Numbered from the stretch's first letter, positions 8,577 to 18,325 are shown. The stretch: 64,000 nucleotides of DNA from an uncultured Clostridia bacterium (GCA_934230325.1 CAKQEP010000009.1:1-64000), one strand, 5' to 3'. Notes: generated by a model not told the origin, from the sequence alone. Program-made: numbers and translations.

Positions 8577-10332
8577 TGCCCTCTCCCCTCGTCAAATTTT
8601 TTATTTCGGCGGATACCTGACGCAAAATATCGTCAAACTCCGCAATATCCCGCTCCTCGATATACTTTGCTCTGCCTATTTTCTCGATAACGGGCAACTG
8701 CAAAATATCGTCAAGGTCGGCGTAATTTTGCAACGCGACGCGCGCCTCTTTATCAAAAGTGAAAATGAGCCGCATCATCTTGTATTGTTTAGCCAAAGAC
8801 GCGTACGTATCCACTTCGTGGAAAGCGTTTTGGTGCAAATAGTCTTCTCTTATTATCTTGGCGATTTCCATCGTCAACCTGTCCTTGTCGGACAAGGCGT
8901 CCATACCGATAAGACGCACGATTTCGTCCAACTCCGCTTCTTCCTGCAAGACGGTGTTGATAAACTGACGCAATTCGTTGTAGTCGGGCGCGATATTTTC
9001 TGCAAACCACTCCTTCATCTTGTCGGCGTAAAGGCTATAACTTATCATCCAGTCGATAGCGGGGAAGTGACGTTTGTAAGCAAGCGCCGCGCTGAGTCCC
9101 CAAAACACTTTGACGATACGCAAGGTCGCTTGGCTGACAGGCTCGGAAAGGTCGCCGCCGGGAGGCGAAACAGCGCCGATAGCGGTTATGCTGCCGTTTT
9201 TGTCTTGGCTACCCAAAACCTTGACGACACCCGCTCTTTCGTAATACTCCGCAAGACGGCTGCTCAAATATGCGGGATAACCTTCTTCGCCCGGCATTTC
9301 TTCAAGGCGTCCGCTCATTTCTCTCAACGCTTCCGCCCAACGAGAAGTGGAGTCCGCCATAATAGCGACGTTGTATCCCATATCGCGGAAGTACTCGGCG
9401 ATAGTTATTCCCGTATAAATGGACGCTTCGCGCGCCGCAACGGGCATGTCAGAAGTGTTTGCGATAAGAACGGTGCGTTTCATCAACGGCTCGCCCGTTT
9501 TGGGGTCAATCAACTCGGGGAACTCGTTTAAAACGTCGGTCATTTCGTTGCCGCGCTCTCCGCAACCTACGTATACGATAATTTCCGCGTCCGCCCACTT
9601 TGCAAGTTGGTGCTGAACGACGGTTTTGCCGCTGCCGAAAGGTCCGGGAACTGCCGCAACGCCGCCGCGCGCGACGGGGAAAAGCGTGTCTATGACGCGT
9701 TGTCCCGTGACCATAGGTTCTTGCGGGGGCAATTTTTCCTTATACGGACGGCCTTTGCGAACGGGCCACCGCTGCAACATACAGATATTTTTGTCGCCCT
9801 GCTCGGTTTTGACGACGGCAACCGTTTGGTCGATGTTAAAGTCGCCTTCCGATATTTTCGCAACGGTTCCCTTTACTCCGAAAGGCACTAAAATACGGTG
9901 AGTAACTATAGAAGTTTCCTTTACCGTACCTATGACGTCGCCCGCCTCTACTTTGTCCCCCTCCTTGACGGAAGGCACAAACCGCCACTTTTTTTCGTGG
10001 TCGAGATTGTTGACCTTTACGCCGCGACTGATACGGTCGCCGTACTTGTCAAGCAACGTTTTTAGCGGACGCTGAATACCGTCGAATATGCCTTCGATAA
10101 GTCCGGGCGCAAGTTCTACCGACAAAGGCGTACCCGTACTTTCTACGATTTCGCCTACTCCCAGACCGCCCGTTTCCTCATACACCTGTATGCTCGCTTT
10201 GTCGCCGCGCAACTCTATGATTTCTCCGATAAGTCCCTTGTCGCTGACTCGCACAACGTCGTACATTTTGCTGTCCGCCATATTTTCCGCCACGATAAGC
10301 GGACCGGACACTTTTACGATTCTGCCTTGCAT
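8569..10332 (-). CDS. ntpA: V-type ATPase catalytic subunit A
   Basis: Catalytic subunit of the V1 head, which hydrolyses or makes ATP. The 587-residue protein has the N-terminal barrel, the bulge region typical of V/A-type A subunits (about residues 100-190), the P-loop GPFGSGKT at 230-237, the GERGNEMTD segment, and the [20 protein letters not shown] block. It begins directly after the F-subunit stop codon and overlaps ntpB. All catalytic elements seem intact. Confidence 0.97.
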   Translation of the reverse strand: MQGRIVKVSGPLIVAENMADSKMYDVVRVSDKGLIGEIIELRGDKASIQVYEETGGLGVGEIVESTGTPLSVELAPGLIEGIFDGIQRPLKTLLDKYGDRISRGVKVNNLDHEKKWRFVPSVKEGDKVEAGDVIGTVKETSIVTHRILVPFGVKGTVAKISEGDFNIDQTVAVVKTEQGDKNICMLQRWPVRKGRPYKEKLPPQEPMVTGQRVIDTLFPVARGGVAAVPGPFGSGKTVVQHQLAKWADAEIIVYVGCGERGNEMTDVLNEFPELIDPKTGEPLMKRTVLIANTSDMPVAAREASIYTGITIAEYFRDMGYNVAIMADSTSRWAEALREMSGRLEEMPGEEGYPAYLSSRLAEYYERAGVVKVLGSQDKNGSITAIGAVSPPGGDLSEPVSQATLRIVKVFWGLSAALAYKRHFPAIDWMISYSLYADKMKEWFAENIAPDYNELRQFINTVLQEEAELDEIVRLIGMDALSDKDRLTMEIAKIIREDYLHQNAFHEVDTYASLAKQYKMMRLIFTFDKEARVALQNYADLDDILQLPVIEKIGRAKYIEERDIAEFDDILRQVSAEIKNLTRGEGND

Positions 10333-10653
10333 TTACTTGTCCTCTTTATTAAGAATATCCACGCCCAACGCTTTTTCGCTGAGACGTTTGAGCAACGCCA
10401 TACCGCTCCCGTTGCTGCCGTCTTTGCTCGGCAACGTAATAATGATGGGATAGGTACGGTCGTCGTATTTTTTGACGGTTTCCTCCGTCGCGGCGGCAAA
10501 GTTGTCGGTGACAAAAATCACCTTGTAATCCTTTGCAAGCCGCCTTAAAGTCACGTTTACGTCGGCTTCGGTAACGCCGTAAGCGTCTACGCCCGCCGCC
10601 TTAAAACACAATATACTTTCCTTATCGCCCAAAATAGCGAGGTTAGCCTTCAT
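10333..10653 (-). CDS. ntpG: V-type ATPase subunit F (NtpG of Enterococcus nomenclature)
   Basis: A 106-residue small central-stalk subunit that binds subunit D. It has the Rossmann-like pattern of the family: LAILGDKESILCFKAAGVDAYG at the start and a VIFVTDNFAAA strand in the middle. Its start codon lies inside the end of the subunit C gene (11-base overlap) and its stop codon abuts the start of ntpA, a tight arrangement typical of such operons. Confidence 0.9.
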   Translation of the reverse strand: MKANLAILGDKESILCFKAAGVDAYGVTEADVNVTLRRLAKDYKVIFVTDNFAAATEETVKKYDDRTYPIIITLPSKDGSNGSGMALLKRLSEKALGVDILNKEDK

Positions 10654-11608
10654 AACACTCCCTCAACCTGTGTCTGATTTCGTTTTTGTCCGCGCCCGCG
10701 TTGAGTCCTACGACAATGACGTTGACGTTGATAATTTCGTTTTGTTTGTACAAGCAATACAACAAAAACTCCTCGTCGCCCGTCATATCAAAACGCCTGT
10801 CTTTAAAAATTTTCAACACGTGGCTGTCGGCGACGTTTTCCGCAAGTACGGGCGGTTTGCCCGACGCAATTTCCGCCGCGACGGTTTCTGCAAACGCGCG
10901 GTAATCGTCAAACAAAAACTCTTTTTTGATTTGTTCCTGCGTTTTGCGGGGCAACTGAACCAACCTGTCAAAAGGCAGTTCTCCCCCGTCCAAAAACACT
11001 TGCTTAAACAGTTTTTCCTCCCCGTTGCACCTGTACGCCGCAATAAGGTTTACGCAAGTGACCTTAAAAGACAACGCTTTACGCAAAACGGGGGATTTTG
11101 CAACCGAAAACAAATACTTGTAGTACGCTTTGTTAAAAAGATTGTTTATCAAAAAACCGTCTGCAACGTCCTCGACAAACAACTTGTCGGCTTGCGTCAG
11201 CGCGTCTTTTAACGGCGCGACCAAAGCGGAATAATCGTCGTCAAACACCGCGTCTTTTAAAAACGCGACGTCGTACATACCGCCCGCCGCCAAAACGTCG
11301 GAAAGGTCGGTTTTGAGATATTTGCTTTTTACCAACGCTTCCGCATTAAAAAAGTCGTTTTTGGCAAGGATATACTTTTTGATTTTTTCGTCGGGACATT
11401 CTCTTTTTACAAACTCGACGAGCGCGCCCCTTTCGTAAGCGGAAGCGGCGTCAAGCGTGACTGCGCCGCCGCCAAAACCCGCTTCTGTCGCGAGTTTAAA
11501 CGCCGACGCGCCGTTGTCGCACTCTATCATTCTGTTAAGCCTGTCCGCGCCCAAAAGTTTTGATTCTTTGGCGGCGGCAAGCACTCCGCCGAAAATGAAA
11601 TCGCCCAT
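10643..11608 (-). CDS. ntpC: V-type ATPase subunit C/d
   Basis: Socket subunit that links the central stalk to the membrane rotor ring. The 321-residue protein is mostly helical, with no membrane segment, and shows the family pattern near the end (DDYRAFAETVAAE, and the VNVIVVGLNAG segment near the C-terminus). It starts 1 base after the ntpE stop codon and overlaps the F-subunit gene by 11 bases. Sequence identity in this family is low, so the call rests on length, pattern and gene order together. Confidence 0.87.
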   Translation of the reverse strand: MGDFIFGGVLAAAKESKLLGADRLNRMIECDNGASAFKLATEAGFGGGAVTLDAASAYERGALVEFVKRECPDEKIKKYILAKNDFFNAEALVKSKYLKTDLSDVLAAGGMYDVAFLKDAVFDDDYSALVAPLKDALTQADKLFVEDVADGFLINNLFNKAYYKYLFSVAKSPVLRKALSFKVTCVNLIAAYRCNGEEKLFKQVFLDGGELPFDRLVQLPRKTQEQIKKEFLFDDYRAFAETVAAEIASGKPPVLAENVADSHVLKIFKDRRFDMTGDEEFLLYCLYKQNEIINVNVIVVGLNAGADKNEIRHRLRECYEG

Positions 11609-11609
11609 A

Positions 11610-12179
11610 CTAAATCAAGCGGGAGAGAACTTCTCCCAAAATCTCCCCTTTCTGCTCGTCAAGAAGGTCCTTAAAGGTAAGGCTTTTGTCGTATTTTTTG
11701 TTTTTTAATACTATTCCGCCGACAAAATCGCCCGTTTCACCGTCTATCGTCAGTTGTTTTTGAGCAAAAACTTTGCTGTTTTTCAACGCCGTAACGTCTG
11801 CTTTGCCGTCTTTGGACAAAGTAACGACGTCGCCCTGCTCGGCGTATTTTTCCAACAAGCCGACGAGCATCTCGGTATACTTTTTGGAGTCCGTATCGCA
11901 AAGCATTTTTAAAGCGCGGTCAAAGGCGGCGTCGGCGCACCTTATCTTGTACGACAAAACCACCTTTTTTGCGTCTATCTGCGCCAAAGTTTTGCGGCGC
12001 GACAAAATATCGTCGCACTCTTTTTTTACGCGCGTGTCGTTGGCTTGACGAGCGAAATCCGCGTCTTCGTTGGCTTTTTTAACGCTCTCAACGGCTTGCG
12101 CCGTCGCTTTTTCTACGATAGACGTCGCCGTTTGCTCGGCGTCGGACAATATTCTTTCTATCAATCCGTTTTGTGACAT
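11610..12179 (-). CDS. ntpE: V-type ATPase subunit E
   Basis: Peripheral-stalk subunit. The 189-residue protein has an N-terminal charged helix of about 80 residues (VEKATAQAVESVKKANEDAD) that would pair with the G/H subunit, then a globular C-terminal domain ending VGGIVLKNKKYDKSLTFKDLL, which includes the conserved GG. It stands between ntpK and ntpC as expected. Confidence 0.9.
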   Translation of the reverse strand: MSQNGLIERILSDAEQTATSIVEKATAQAVESVKKANEDADFARQANDTRVKKECDDILSRRKTLAQIDAKKVVLSYKIRCADAAFDRALKMLCDTDSKKYTEMLVGLLEKYAEQGDVVTLSKDGKADVTALKNSKVFAQKQLTIDGETGDFVGGIVLKNKKYDKSLTFKDLLDEQKGEILGEVLSRLI

Positions 12180-12197
12180 TTTGTAGTCCTTTTGTTT

Positions 12198-12689
12198 TTA
12201 GCCGACGTTACCCGTCATCATAATGGACACGACCAACGCCAAAATCGCATAAGTCTCGACCATTGCGGGGTAAAGTATGAGTTTGCCGCTGGAAAGGTCG
12301 CTTTTTGCCAACGCTTTAAGACCGCTCACCGACGTTGCGCCTTGCAAGATAGCGGAAAGCATACCTACAACCATAAGGGGCAAGCAAGCGATAAACAAAG
12401 ACCAGCCTTGCGTACCCGTCAAAGCAACGATTTTGTTGTAGTTGATGAGTCCCAAAACAAATCCGTAAATACCCTGCGTTGCGGGAAGAACCGCCAAAAG
12501 CAACGCGTCGCCGCTCTTTTTGGGTTTTTCCGTCAAAACCGCCGCTGCGGCAGTACCCGTAAGTTTAAGACCTATCGCGCTGCCAAGACCGCACAAAAGC
12601 ACAGTCAACGCAACGCCGATTCCGCCGATGATGGGCGCCCAGTTGATAGCGACGACGGCTGCCTCGCCGTCCAAAAGAAATGATAACAT
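12198..12689 (-). CDS. ntpK: V-type ATPase rotor subunit K, sodium-binding type
   Basis: Membrane rotor-ring subunit (16-kDa proteolipid) of 163 residues with four membrane segments in two repeats. The ion-binding carboxylate is Glu145. The other residues known to hold sodium in Enterococcus hirae NtpK (Leu61, Thr64, Gln65, Gln110, Glu139) have counterparts here at Leu68, Thr71, Gln72, Gln116 and Glu145 within LPATQG, LQG and VETYAI. This predicts a sodium-translocating enzyme. A GGAGG site lies 7-8 bases before the ATG. Coupling ion is inferred from residues, not measured. Confidence 0.95.
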   Translation of the reverse strand: MLSFLLDGEAAVVAINWAPIIGGIGVALTVLLCGLGSAIGLKLTGTAAAAVLTEKPKKSGDALLLAVLPATQGIYGFVLGLINYNKIVALTGTQGWSLFIACLPLMVVGMLSAILQGATSVSGLKALAKSDLSSGKLILYPAMVETYAILALVVSIMMTGNVG

Positions 12690-12766
12690 AAAAAAACCTC
12701 CGTGTAATGAGAAATATTTTAACCGTTTTTAGGCGGTTTTTGCCTTAATTTTGCGTATACGTATAC

Positions 12767-14767
12767 TTATTTTGCCGACGAAGAATTTGTCACCAACGAC
12801 GTATACGTCAAGTTTGAGCCGAGCGGCGCAAACAACTCGCCGTTGCCCTCGTAAAACTTTCCGAAAAACTCTATGTACTGAAGTCTGCAGTCGTGTACGT
12901 ACGCGCCCAACACGCCCATAGCAAGGTTGAACAAATGCCCTACTATCAGGATAATCACCGCGCCGACGGTGCCTACCACGCCGGTGTGCATAAGGTTTAT
13001 GCTTTGAACGCTGACGATATTTGCAATCATTGCGCCGGACAGCATAAGTCCGTACAGTCTTGCATAACTCAACAAGTCGGAAAAGAAGTTGATAAGACCG
13101 TACACCGCCAAAAAGCCGCCCACGACCTTGCCGAAACCTTTGGAGTGACGTCCCGCGAGAAAGATTTCTATCACAAGACTCAAACCGCACACGCCCGCGC
13201 CTGCGTAAGTAAGCGCTTGAGGCACTTCCTTCATGCCGAATATTGACGTTTCAAAAAACATCTTTGCCATAAGCGGAAACAAAAGAATCATTCCTACAAA
13301 GAAAACCGCCCAAACAAATCCGTCGAGTATTCCGTCCCAAACTCGTTTTTGTTTTATGCAGGACAGACCTTTTGCTATGTAGCCGAACATAAGGTGTACC
13401 GCGCCGCCGAGCAGGGAATACACCAAAACTTCCTGACTGTTGGCAACGGGGTCTGGAATAACGGCTTTGGGCAGCCATTCAAATCCCGCTTGGCTTGCGT
13501 TTAAGCCAAACAAACTTCCAAACAAAAATCCGAAAATAAAGGTGAATATTCCGCCGATGCCCATTACGTAGACAAGACGGCGAGTACCCGTGTCGCGTTT
13601 AATTTTTTTGGCAAACAAAAAGCAACCCAACATAAGCAATATTCCGTAGCCCATATCCGCCATAATAAATCCGAAGAATATCGAGAAAAATACAGCCACC
13701 ATAGTGTTTGGATCGTACTCTCTCGCGGCGGGCGCGGAATAAGTGTTGGTGATGCTTTCAAACTGCCGTACTACCTTGTTGTTGCGCATAAGCGTAGGCA
13801 CTTCTTCCTCTTCGGAAGGTTTTTCAAAGGAGAAAAACACCGCGTCGGTGGTTTCCCCTATCTTACGCTCCACCGCTTCTTGCGCGTCGGTAGGCACAAA
13901 GGCGTCCAAAGCAAAGGTGTACGCCGTTTTTTCAAAGTTTAAACTATAAAGTTGCTTTTGTTTTTCAAAGGCTATGCGGTCGGCAAAAAGCCTCAACAGC
14001 GGCAATTTGTCCGCATAAGCCGCCGCTTTGTCGGACAACTCCTCGTCGGACTTATCGAGGTCGCCCACAAGTTGCGTCAATTCGTTTATTTTTTGCGTTG
14101 CGTTTACGTCAAAGTTGAGCGAACAGGAAACAAAGTTGAGTTCGTTGAGTTTTGCCGCAACTTCCTCGTTGACGGAAGAGTGACACGCAACCAAAACGGC
14201 AAAGCCGTTGTCCGTAGCGTTGCCCCGCTCCATCACGCAAAGAGGACATTCGTCTTTGACAAAAAACTCCATACGCGTAGTTGCTTCCGACGACAACACT
14301 CCGAGAAAGAATCTCGCTTTTTTGGTATTTTTTACATCGCAAAAAGGCACGTCAACGTCTTTGTACTGACGCGTTTGGTTGAGTTGCATATTATATTTTG
14401 CGCGCAAAACGGCGTTTTGCGCTATTTCCGCCTTTAACGTTTCTACCGTTTTGAGAATATCGGAAACTTCCGCCGCTTTTGTTTCTACGGCGATAAAATC
14501 GTTAAACACGACGTCGGATACGCCCCCGTCGGATTTGTAATCGGGGTTGCGAAGGTGGGCGCACTGGTCCACAAACTCAATCGCTTGCGCAACTCTCTGC
14601 GCTTTGTCGTCCATTTCCGCAACGGAACCGTCTTCTCCGACGGCAAGCAATTGTTGTTCGCTGCACTTGATTTGCGCCGCGCCGGTGTCGGTCAAAGCGT
14701 TGAGCAGTTTTTGCCGCTCGTACTCCATACCCACCAACCTCAATTTTGACATCTCGGCAATAGCCAT
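12767..14767 (-). CDS. ntpI: V-type ATPase subunit I (a subunit)
   Basis: Membrane stator subunit that holds the ion half-channels. The 666-residue protein has a soluble N-terminal half with coiled-coil stretches (about residues 1-350) and a C-terminal half with about seven or eight membrane segments, including FFGFIMADMGYGILLML and SYARLYGLMLSGAMIAN, both typical of the family; the arginine in the latter is the conserved ion-path residue. Its start codon overlaps the stop codon of the upstream gene (TGATG). Confidence 0.95.
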   Translation of the reverse strand: MAIAEMSKLRLVGMEYERQKLLNALTDTGAAQIKCSEQQLLAVGEDGSVAEMDDKAQRVAQAIEFVDQCAHLRNPDYKSDGGVSDVVFNDFIAVETKAAEVSDILKTVETLKAEIAQNAVLRAKYNMQLNQTRQYKDVDVPFCDVKNTKKARFFLGVLSSEATTRMEFFVKDECPLCVMERGNATDNGFAVLVACHSSVNEEVAAKLNELNFVSCSLNFDVNATQKINELTQLVGDLDKSDEELSDKAAAYADKLPLLRLFADRIAFEKQKQLYSLNFEKTAYTFALDAFVPTDAQEAVERKIGETTDAVFFSFEKPSEEEEVPTLMRNNKVVRQFESITNTYSAPAAREYDPNTMVAVFFSIFFGFIMADMGYGILLMLGCFLFAKKIKRDTGTRRLVYVMGIGGIFTFIFGFLFGSLFGLNASQAGFEWLPKAVIPDPVANSQEVLVYSLLGGAVHLMFGYIAKGLSCIKQKRVWDGILDGFVWAVFFVGMILLFPLMAKMFFETSIFGMKEVPQALTYAGAGVCGLSLVIEIFLAGRHSKGFGKVVGGFLAVYGLINFFSDLLSYARLYGLMLSGAMIANIVSVQSINLMHTGVVGTVGAVIILIVGHLFNLAMGVLGAYVHDCRLQYIEFFGKFYEGNGELFAPLGSNLTYTSLVTNSSSAK

Positions 14768-15075
14768 CAGAAATTTATCCTCCCGAGTATAAATTCTGCG
14801 GCAGACTGCGTTTTTTGCTCCGCTTGTTTAAGCAACGCTTCCCCTTGACTTTGCGCTTCCGCAATTTTTTCCGCGTACATTTTGTCGGCGTCGGCGTTTG
14901 CTTTGGCTATCGCGCTGCGGCGAGCGTTTTTTACGTCGTTCTCCGCCTCGCGCCTGATACTCTCCGTATCCGCCGCCGCTTTTTCTGCAATTTCCGCCGC
15001 TCTCGTTTTTGCGTCGGCAATCACTTTTTCTGCCTGTTGCTCCGCCTTTAATATACTGTCGATAAGTTCCTTCAT
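14767..15075 (-). CDS. ntpF: V-type ATPase subunit G/H (NtpF-like peripheral stalk)
   Basis: A 102-residue, almost entirely helical protein rich in A, E, K and Q (KAEQQAEKVIADAKTRAAEI), as expected of the peripheral-stalk partner of subunit E. It is the first gene of the operon, just behind the promoter, and its TGA overlaps the ntpI ATG. Low-complexity coiled coil makes the family call depend on position as much as on sequence. Confidence 0.85.
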   Translation of the reverse strand: MKELIDSILKAEQQAEKVIADAKTRAAEIAEKAAADTESIRREAENDVKNARRSAIAKANADADKMYAEKIAEAQSQGEALLKQAEQKTQSAAEFILGRINF

Positions 15076-15102
15076 AAAAAAACCTCTGCGCTAAACGTCA
15101 TT

Positions 15103-15131
15103 ATTTTAAACTATTTTGCCGCAAAATACAA
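15103..15131 (-). promoter_or_regulatory. Promoter of the V-ATPase operon
   Basis: On the minus strand TTGTAT (15126-15131) and TAAAAT (15103-15108) are 17 bases apart, about 28 bases before the first ATG. The bases around the -10 box, GTTTAAAATAATG, are the same as at the leuS promoter. Confidence 0.65.
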
Positions 15132-15282
15132 TAGGTTTTGCAATTTTTTTATAGTTATTTTTTTATCGGTTTAAACCCGTTTTTTGTACCGCCGCGTCAC
15201 TTCAAAAAAATCGCCTTTTTGCCGCAGCCGCTCCGCCGTTTTTCTGCCGCAAAAACACGGTAACTCTTTTTTTTAAAACGAT

Positions 15283-15311
15283 TTGACATAGTTTGAATCG
15301 AGTGTTAAAAT
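15283..15311 (+). promoter_or_regulatory. Promoter of the cyuA-like gene
   Basis: TTGACA (15283-15288) and TAAAAT (15306-15311) are separated by exactly 17 bases, about 38 bases before the start codon. The rest of the 270-base divergent intergenic region between this gene and the V-ATPase operon shows no further feature. Confidence 0.8.
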
Positions 15312-15348
15312 TATTATACAACACAAATAGAATACGCGGGTGATTTAT

Positions 15349-16620
15349 ATGCAAAAAAGTAATGTAAAATACGGAGTTTATTGCGAGATTTTAAACAAGG
15401 AACTTATCGTCGCTTTGGGGTGTACCGAGCCTATCGCTTTGGCTTACGCCGCCGCAAAAGCGCGGCAGACGTTGGGCGCGGAACCCGTTTCCGTAGTTGC
15501 GGAAGTGTGCGGAAACGTTATCAAAAACGCAAAAAGCGTAATCGTGCCAAACACCGACGGACAAAAAGGAATACAGACGGCGGTAGCGGCGGGCGTACTG
15601 TTTGGAAATCCCGACAAGCAGTTGCAAGTTTTGACCGACGTAAAAGCCGAGCAGAAACCCCGCATAAAAGATTTTGCGGAGAGCGGCGCGATAAAGGTTG
15701 TTCCGTCAAGCAATCCCAAAACCTTTTACATAAAAATCACCGTATCCGACGGTTTAAACGCCGCGTCGGTCACGATAGAAGACAACCACACCAACGTTAC
15801 CGACGTTTCCCTAAACGGAAAATCGCTTTTTTTGGGTAAGGAAATAGAAAAATCCGACCGTTTAGAAAGTCTTTACCGATATTTGTCGGTAGAAGACATA
15901 GTAGACTTTGCCGACACTTTTGACCTAAACGACCTTAAACAAGTTTTGGACAGGCAAATAACCGTCAACACCGCCATAAGCCGCGAAGGCCTTTGCGGCG
16001 ACTGGGGCGCGAGCATAGGCAAAATCATAGCGAAAGACGCAACCGACGCCTTTACTTTGGCAATAGCGGCGGCGGCGGCAGGCAGCGACGCAAGAATGAG
16101 CGGATGCGAACTCCCCGTCGTGATAGTTTCCGGTAGCGGCAATCAGGGAATGACGGCAAGTATCCCCGTGATAACCTACGCAAACGGCGTCGGCGCGCCG
16201 CGAGAAAAACTTTTGCGCGCGTTGGTGGTCGCAAACCTTATGACTATCCACCAAAAAACGGGGATAGGAAAACTATCCGCTTATTGCGGGGCGGTAAGCG
16301 CGGGCGTCGGCGCGGCGTGCGGAATAGCCTACCTCGACGGCGGCGGATTTGACGCAATAGCCCACACGGCGGTAAACGCTCTCGCTATCGATTCCGGCAT
16401 AGTGTGCGACGGCGCAAAACCTTCTTGCGCGGGCAAAATAGCCACTTCTCTGTTCACCGCCTTGCTCGGCTACAAAATGTATCTCAACGGGCAGGAATTT
16501 GTAAGCGGAGAAGGCATAGTAAAAAAAGGCGTGGACAACACCATCGCTTCCGTAAGCCGCCTTGCTTCTCTCGGAATGAAGGAAACGGATAAGGAAATAA
16601 TAAAAATAATGACGGAATAG
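15349..16620 (+). CDS. cyuA: Iron-sulfur L-cysteine desulfidase / serine dehydratase-like (UPF0597, CyuA type)
   Basis: A 423-residue protein of the UPF0597/YhaM family, related to the alpha chain of iron-sulfur L-serine dehydratases. E. coli CyuA breaks cysteine to pyruvate, ammonia and sulfide. Conserved signatures are LGCTEPIALA (Cys25), SDARMSGCELP, SGSGNQGMTASIPV, YCGAVSAGVGAACG and CDGAKPSCAGK; the cysteines are candidates for the 4Fe-4S cluster. The ATG at 15349 is used because GCGGGTG lies just before it; an in-frame GTG nine bases upstream is a less likely start. Single gene with its own promoter; no transporter is next to it. Substrate (cysteine or serine) is not decided by sequence. 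Confidence 0.85.
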   Translation: MQKSNVKYGVYCEILNKELIVALGCTEPIALAYAAAKARQTLGAEPVSVVAEVCGNVIKNAKSVIVPNTDGQKGIQTAVAAGVLFGNPDKQLQVLTDVKAEQKPRIKDFAESGAIKVVPSSNPKTFYIKITVSDGLNAASVTIEDNHTNVTDVSLNGKSLFLGKEIEKSDRLESLYRYLSVEDIVDFADTFDLNDLKQVLDRQITVNTAISREGLCGDWGASIGKIIAKDATDAFTLAIAAAAAGSDARMSGCELPVVIVSGSGNQGMTASIPVITYANGVGAPREKLLRALVVANLMTIHQKTGIGKLSAYCGAVSAGVGAACGIAYLDGGGFDAIAHTAVNALAIDSGIVCDGAKPSCAGKIATSLFTALLGYKMYLNGQEFVSGEGIVKKGVDNTIASVSRLASLGMKETDKEIIKIMTE

Positions 16621-16794
16621 TTTCCGCCGCCAAAAAAGACAAAACCAAAAAATCGACAAACAAAAAAACTGCCAAAAAAAAGGCAAAAAAACCGACAAAA
16701 AAGCCGCAAACGGCAAGCGGCAAACAAAAAACCTACGCAAAAAAACGGTATGCGGCAAAAAACAGAGTTATTCTCGTTGCTTGCCGCGTTTTGC
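16621..16794. other. Low-complexity A-rich intergenic stretch
   Basis: About 170 bases made mostly of CAAAAAA-like runs between the cyuA-like gene and the prs promoter. No convincing open frame, hairpin with T tract, or ribosome binding site is seen. Confidence 0.5.
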
Positions 16795-16823
16795 TTGACA
16801 TCGCCGTCGCAAAGGATTATCAT
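16795..16823 (+). promoter_or_regulatory. Promoter of prs
   Basis: TTGACA (16795-16800) and TATCAT (16818-16823) are 17 bases apart; the start codon follows 34 bases after the -10 box. No PurR-like box or riboswitch is visible in the short leader. Confidence 0.75.
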
Positions 16824-16856
16824 ATTAAAAGAATATACACGTGAGGTATTTTTATC

Positions 16857-17810
16857 ATGAACATGAATCACGGCACTGTAAAGATTTTCAGCGGAAATTC
16901 TTGTCCCAAACTTGCTAAAGCCATTGCCGACAGGCTCGGGCTTAAACTCGGAGATTGCGAAGTTTCCCGTTTTTCCGACGGGGAAGTATGCGTCAACATC
17001 AAGGAGTCCGTGCGCGGTTGCGACGTATTTGTTATTCAGTCCACCAGCACCCCCGTCAACGACAACCTTATGGAGTTGCTCGTTATGATTGACGCGTTGA
17101 GACGCGCAAGTTGCGGCAATCTCACCGTCGTTATGCCCTACTTCGGGTACGCCCGTCAGGACCGCAAGGCAAGAGCGCGCGACCCCATCACCGCAAAGTT
17201 GGTCGCAAATATGTTGGAAGCGGCAGGCGCGGACAGAGTGCTTACTATGGACCTTCACAGCACGCAGTTGCAGGGATTTTTCGATATACCCGTAGACAAC
17301 CTTTTTGGTATGCCCGTGCTTGCAAGATACTTTAAACAAAACGGATACCAAAACGACGACCTCGTTATCGTCAGCCCCGACGTGGGCAGCGTCGCGCGTA
17401 GCCGTTCTATGGCGGCAAGATTCAACGCGCCGCTCGCTATTATCGACAAACGCCGCCCCAAAGCCAACGTTATGGAAGTTATGAACATTATCGGCGATAT
17501 AGAGGGCAAAACCTGCCTTATGTTGGACGATATGATAGATACCGCAGGTACGATAACGCAAGGCGCAGCCGCCCTCAAAGCAAACGGAGCAAAAGAAGTC
17601 GTCGCTTGCTGTTCTCACGGCGTGTTGAGCGGACCGGCAATCAAAAGACTTAACGAAAGCGCGATTAGCCAAGTGGTAATTCTCGACACTATCCAACAAC
17701 CGGAAGATCTCGGTTGCGACAAAATCGTTCAAGTCACCGTTGCCGACGTGTTTGCCAGCGCGATAGAACGTATTTATTCGCACGAAAGCATTTCTATTCT
17801 TTTTGAATAA
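16857..17810 (+). CDS. prs: Ribose-phosphate pyrophosphokinase (PRPP synthase)
   Basis: Makes PRPP from ribose 5-phosphate and ATP, feeding purine, pyrimidine, histidine and NAD synthesis. The 317-residue protein has the usual length. It shows the nucleotide loop RFSDGEV, the [20 protein letters not shown] segment, [11 protein letters not shown] and the PRPP-binding loop [16 protein letters not shown] lies before the first ATG at 16857; a second in-frame ATG two codons later could also serve. It supplies the first substrate of the purine operon at the other end of the window. Single gene with promoter and terminator. Confidence 0.97.
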   Translation: MNMNHGTVKIFSGNSCPKLAKAIADRLGLKLGDCEVSRFSDGEVCVNIKESVRGCDVFVIQSTSTPVNDNLMELLVMIDALRRASCGNLTVVMPYFGYARQDRKARARDPITAKLVANMLEAAGADRVLTMDLHSTQLQGFFDIPVDNLFGMPVLARYFKQNGYQNDDLVIVSPDVGSVARSRSMAARFNAPLAIIDKRRPKANVMEVMNIIGDIEGKTCLMLDDMIDTAGTITQGAAALKANGAKEVVACCSHGVLSGPAIKRLNESAISQVVILDTIQQPEDLGCDKIVQVTVADVFASAIERIYSHESISILFE

Positions 17811-17846
17811 TATTTGCGATTACAAGCAAAAACTCGCAAAAAAAAC

Positions 17847-17876
17847 AAACCTCGCACTTTTTGTACGAGGTTTTTT
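17847..17876 (+). terminator. Terminator shared by prs and the convergent unknown gene
   Basis: A 10-base stem with one mismatch (AAACCTCGCAC with GTACGAGGTTT) and loop TTTTT, followed by six T on the plus strand and preceded by A-runs that give a T tract on the minus strand. It lies between the prs stop codon and the stop codon of the minus-strand gene at 17879. Confidence 0.8.
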
Positions 17877-17878
17877 GT

Positions 17879-18325
17879 TTATTTTACGCAGGTACGCATT
17901 TGCAAATCGAGAGCAAAACGCATACTCGAAGGAGGCGGGCAACGTTGCGGGTTTTCCTTGCAAACGTCGGCGGTTTTGTATTGCGGATAAAATTTTGTCA
18001 ACCGCTTAAACAATGCGGAAATTTCTTCTTTGTCGCCAAGACACAAAGTATAAAGGCATTTGTTTGCGTTTCCGTTGCTTTGGATAAAGGCGTTTACCGC
18101 CGCCATATTAAAAGCGTTAGCGGGGTTTGTAAGTCGGTCAAGGTCAACGTCGAGTTTTTTTGCAAGGTGCGGGCGACGTTTAAAGCCGTCCACAACGCTG
18201 TCAAAACACTTTTTTACGCTTTTTACGCTGAATCCGTGCCGTTTTGCAAAGGCAACAAAAGCGTCGGTAAGACTTTTTCCGCAGTTTAAGCAATCGTTTA
18301 CGCAGTTTAACAAATCGATAAGCAT
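17879..18325 (-). CDS. Hypothetical 148-residue helical protein
   Basis: Not recognised. The first 50 residues (KSLTDAFVAFAKRHGFSVKSVKKCF) look like a short three-helix unit of the Myb/helix-turn-helix kind, with a basic second half, so DNA binding is possible. The rest is helical without membrane segments, followed by a tail with several cysteines. AGGGG lies a few bases before the ATG. The stop codon falls three bases from the prs terminator, which the two convergent genes would share; that position supports the gene being real. A function cannot be given. Confidence 0.55.
   Translation of the reverse strand: MLIDLLNCVNDCLNCGKSLTDAFVAFAKRHGFSVKSVKKCFDSVVDGFKRRPHLAKKLDVDLDRLTNPANAFNMAAVNAFIQSNGNANKCLYTLCLGDKEEISALFKRLTKFYPQYKTADVCKENPQRCPPPSSMRFALDLQMRTCVK

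Noticed and set aside
16621..16794. Small lysine-rich coding frame
   Set aside because: No ribosome site, and similar A-rich runs occur in many gaps of this genome.
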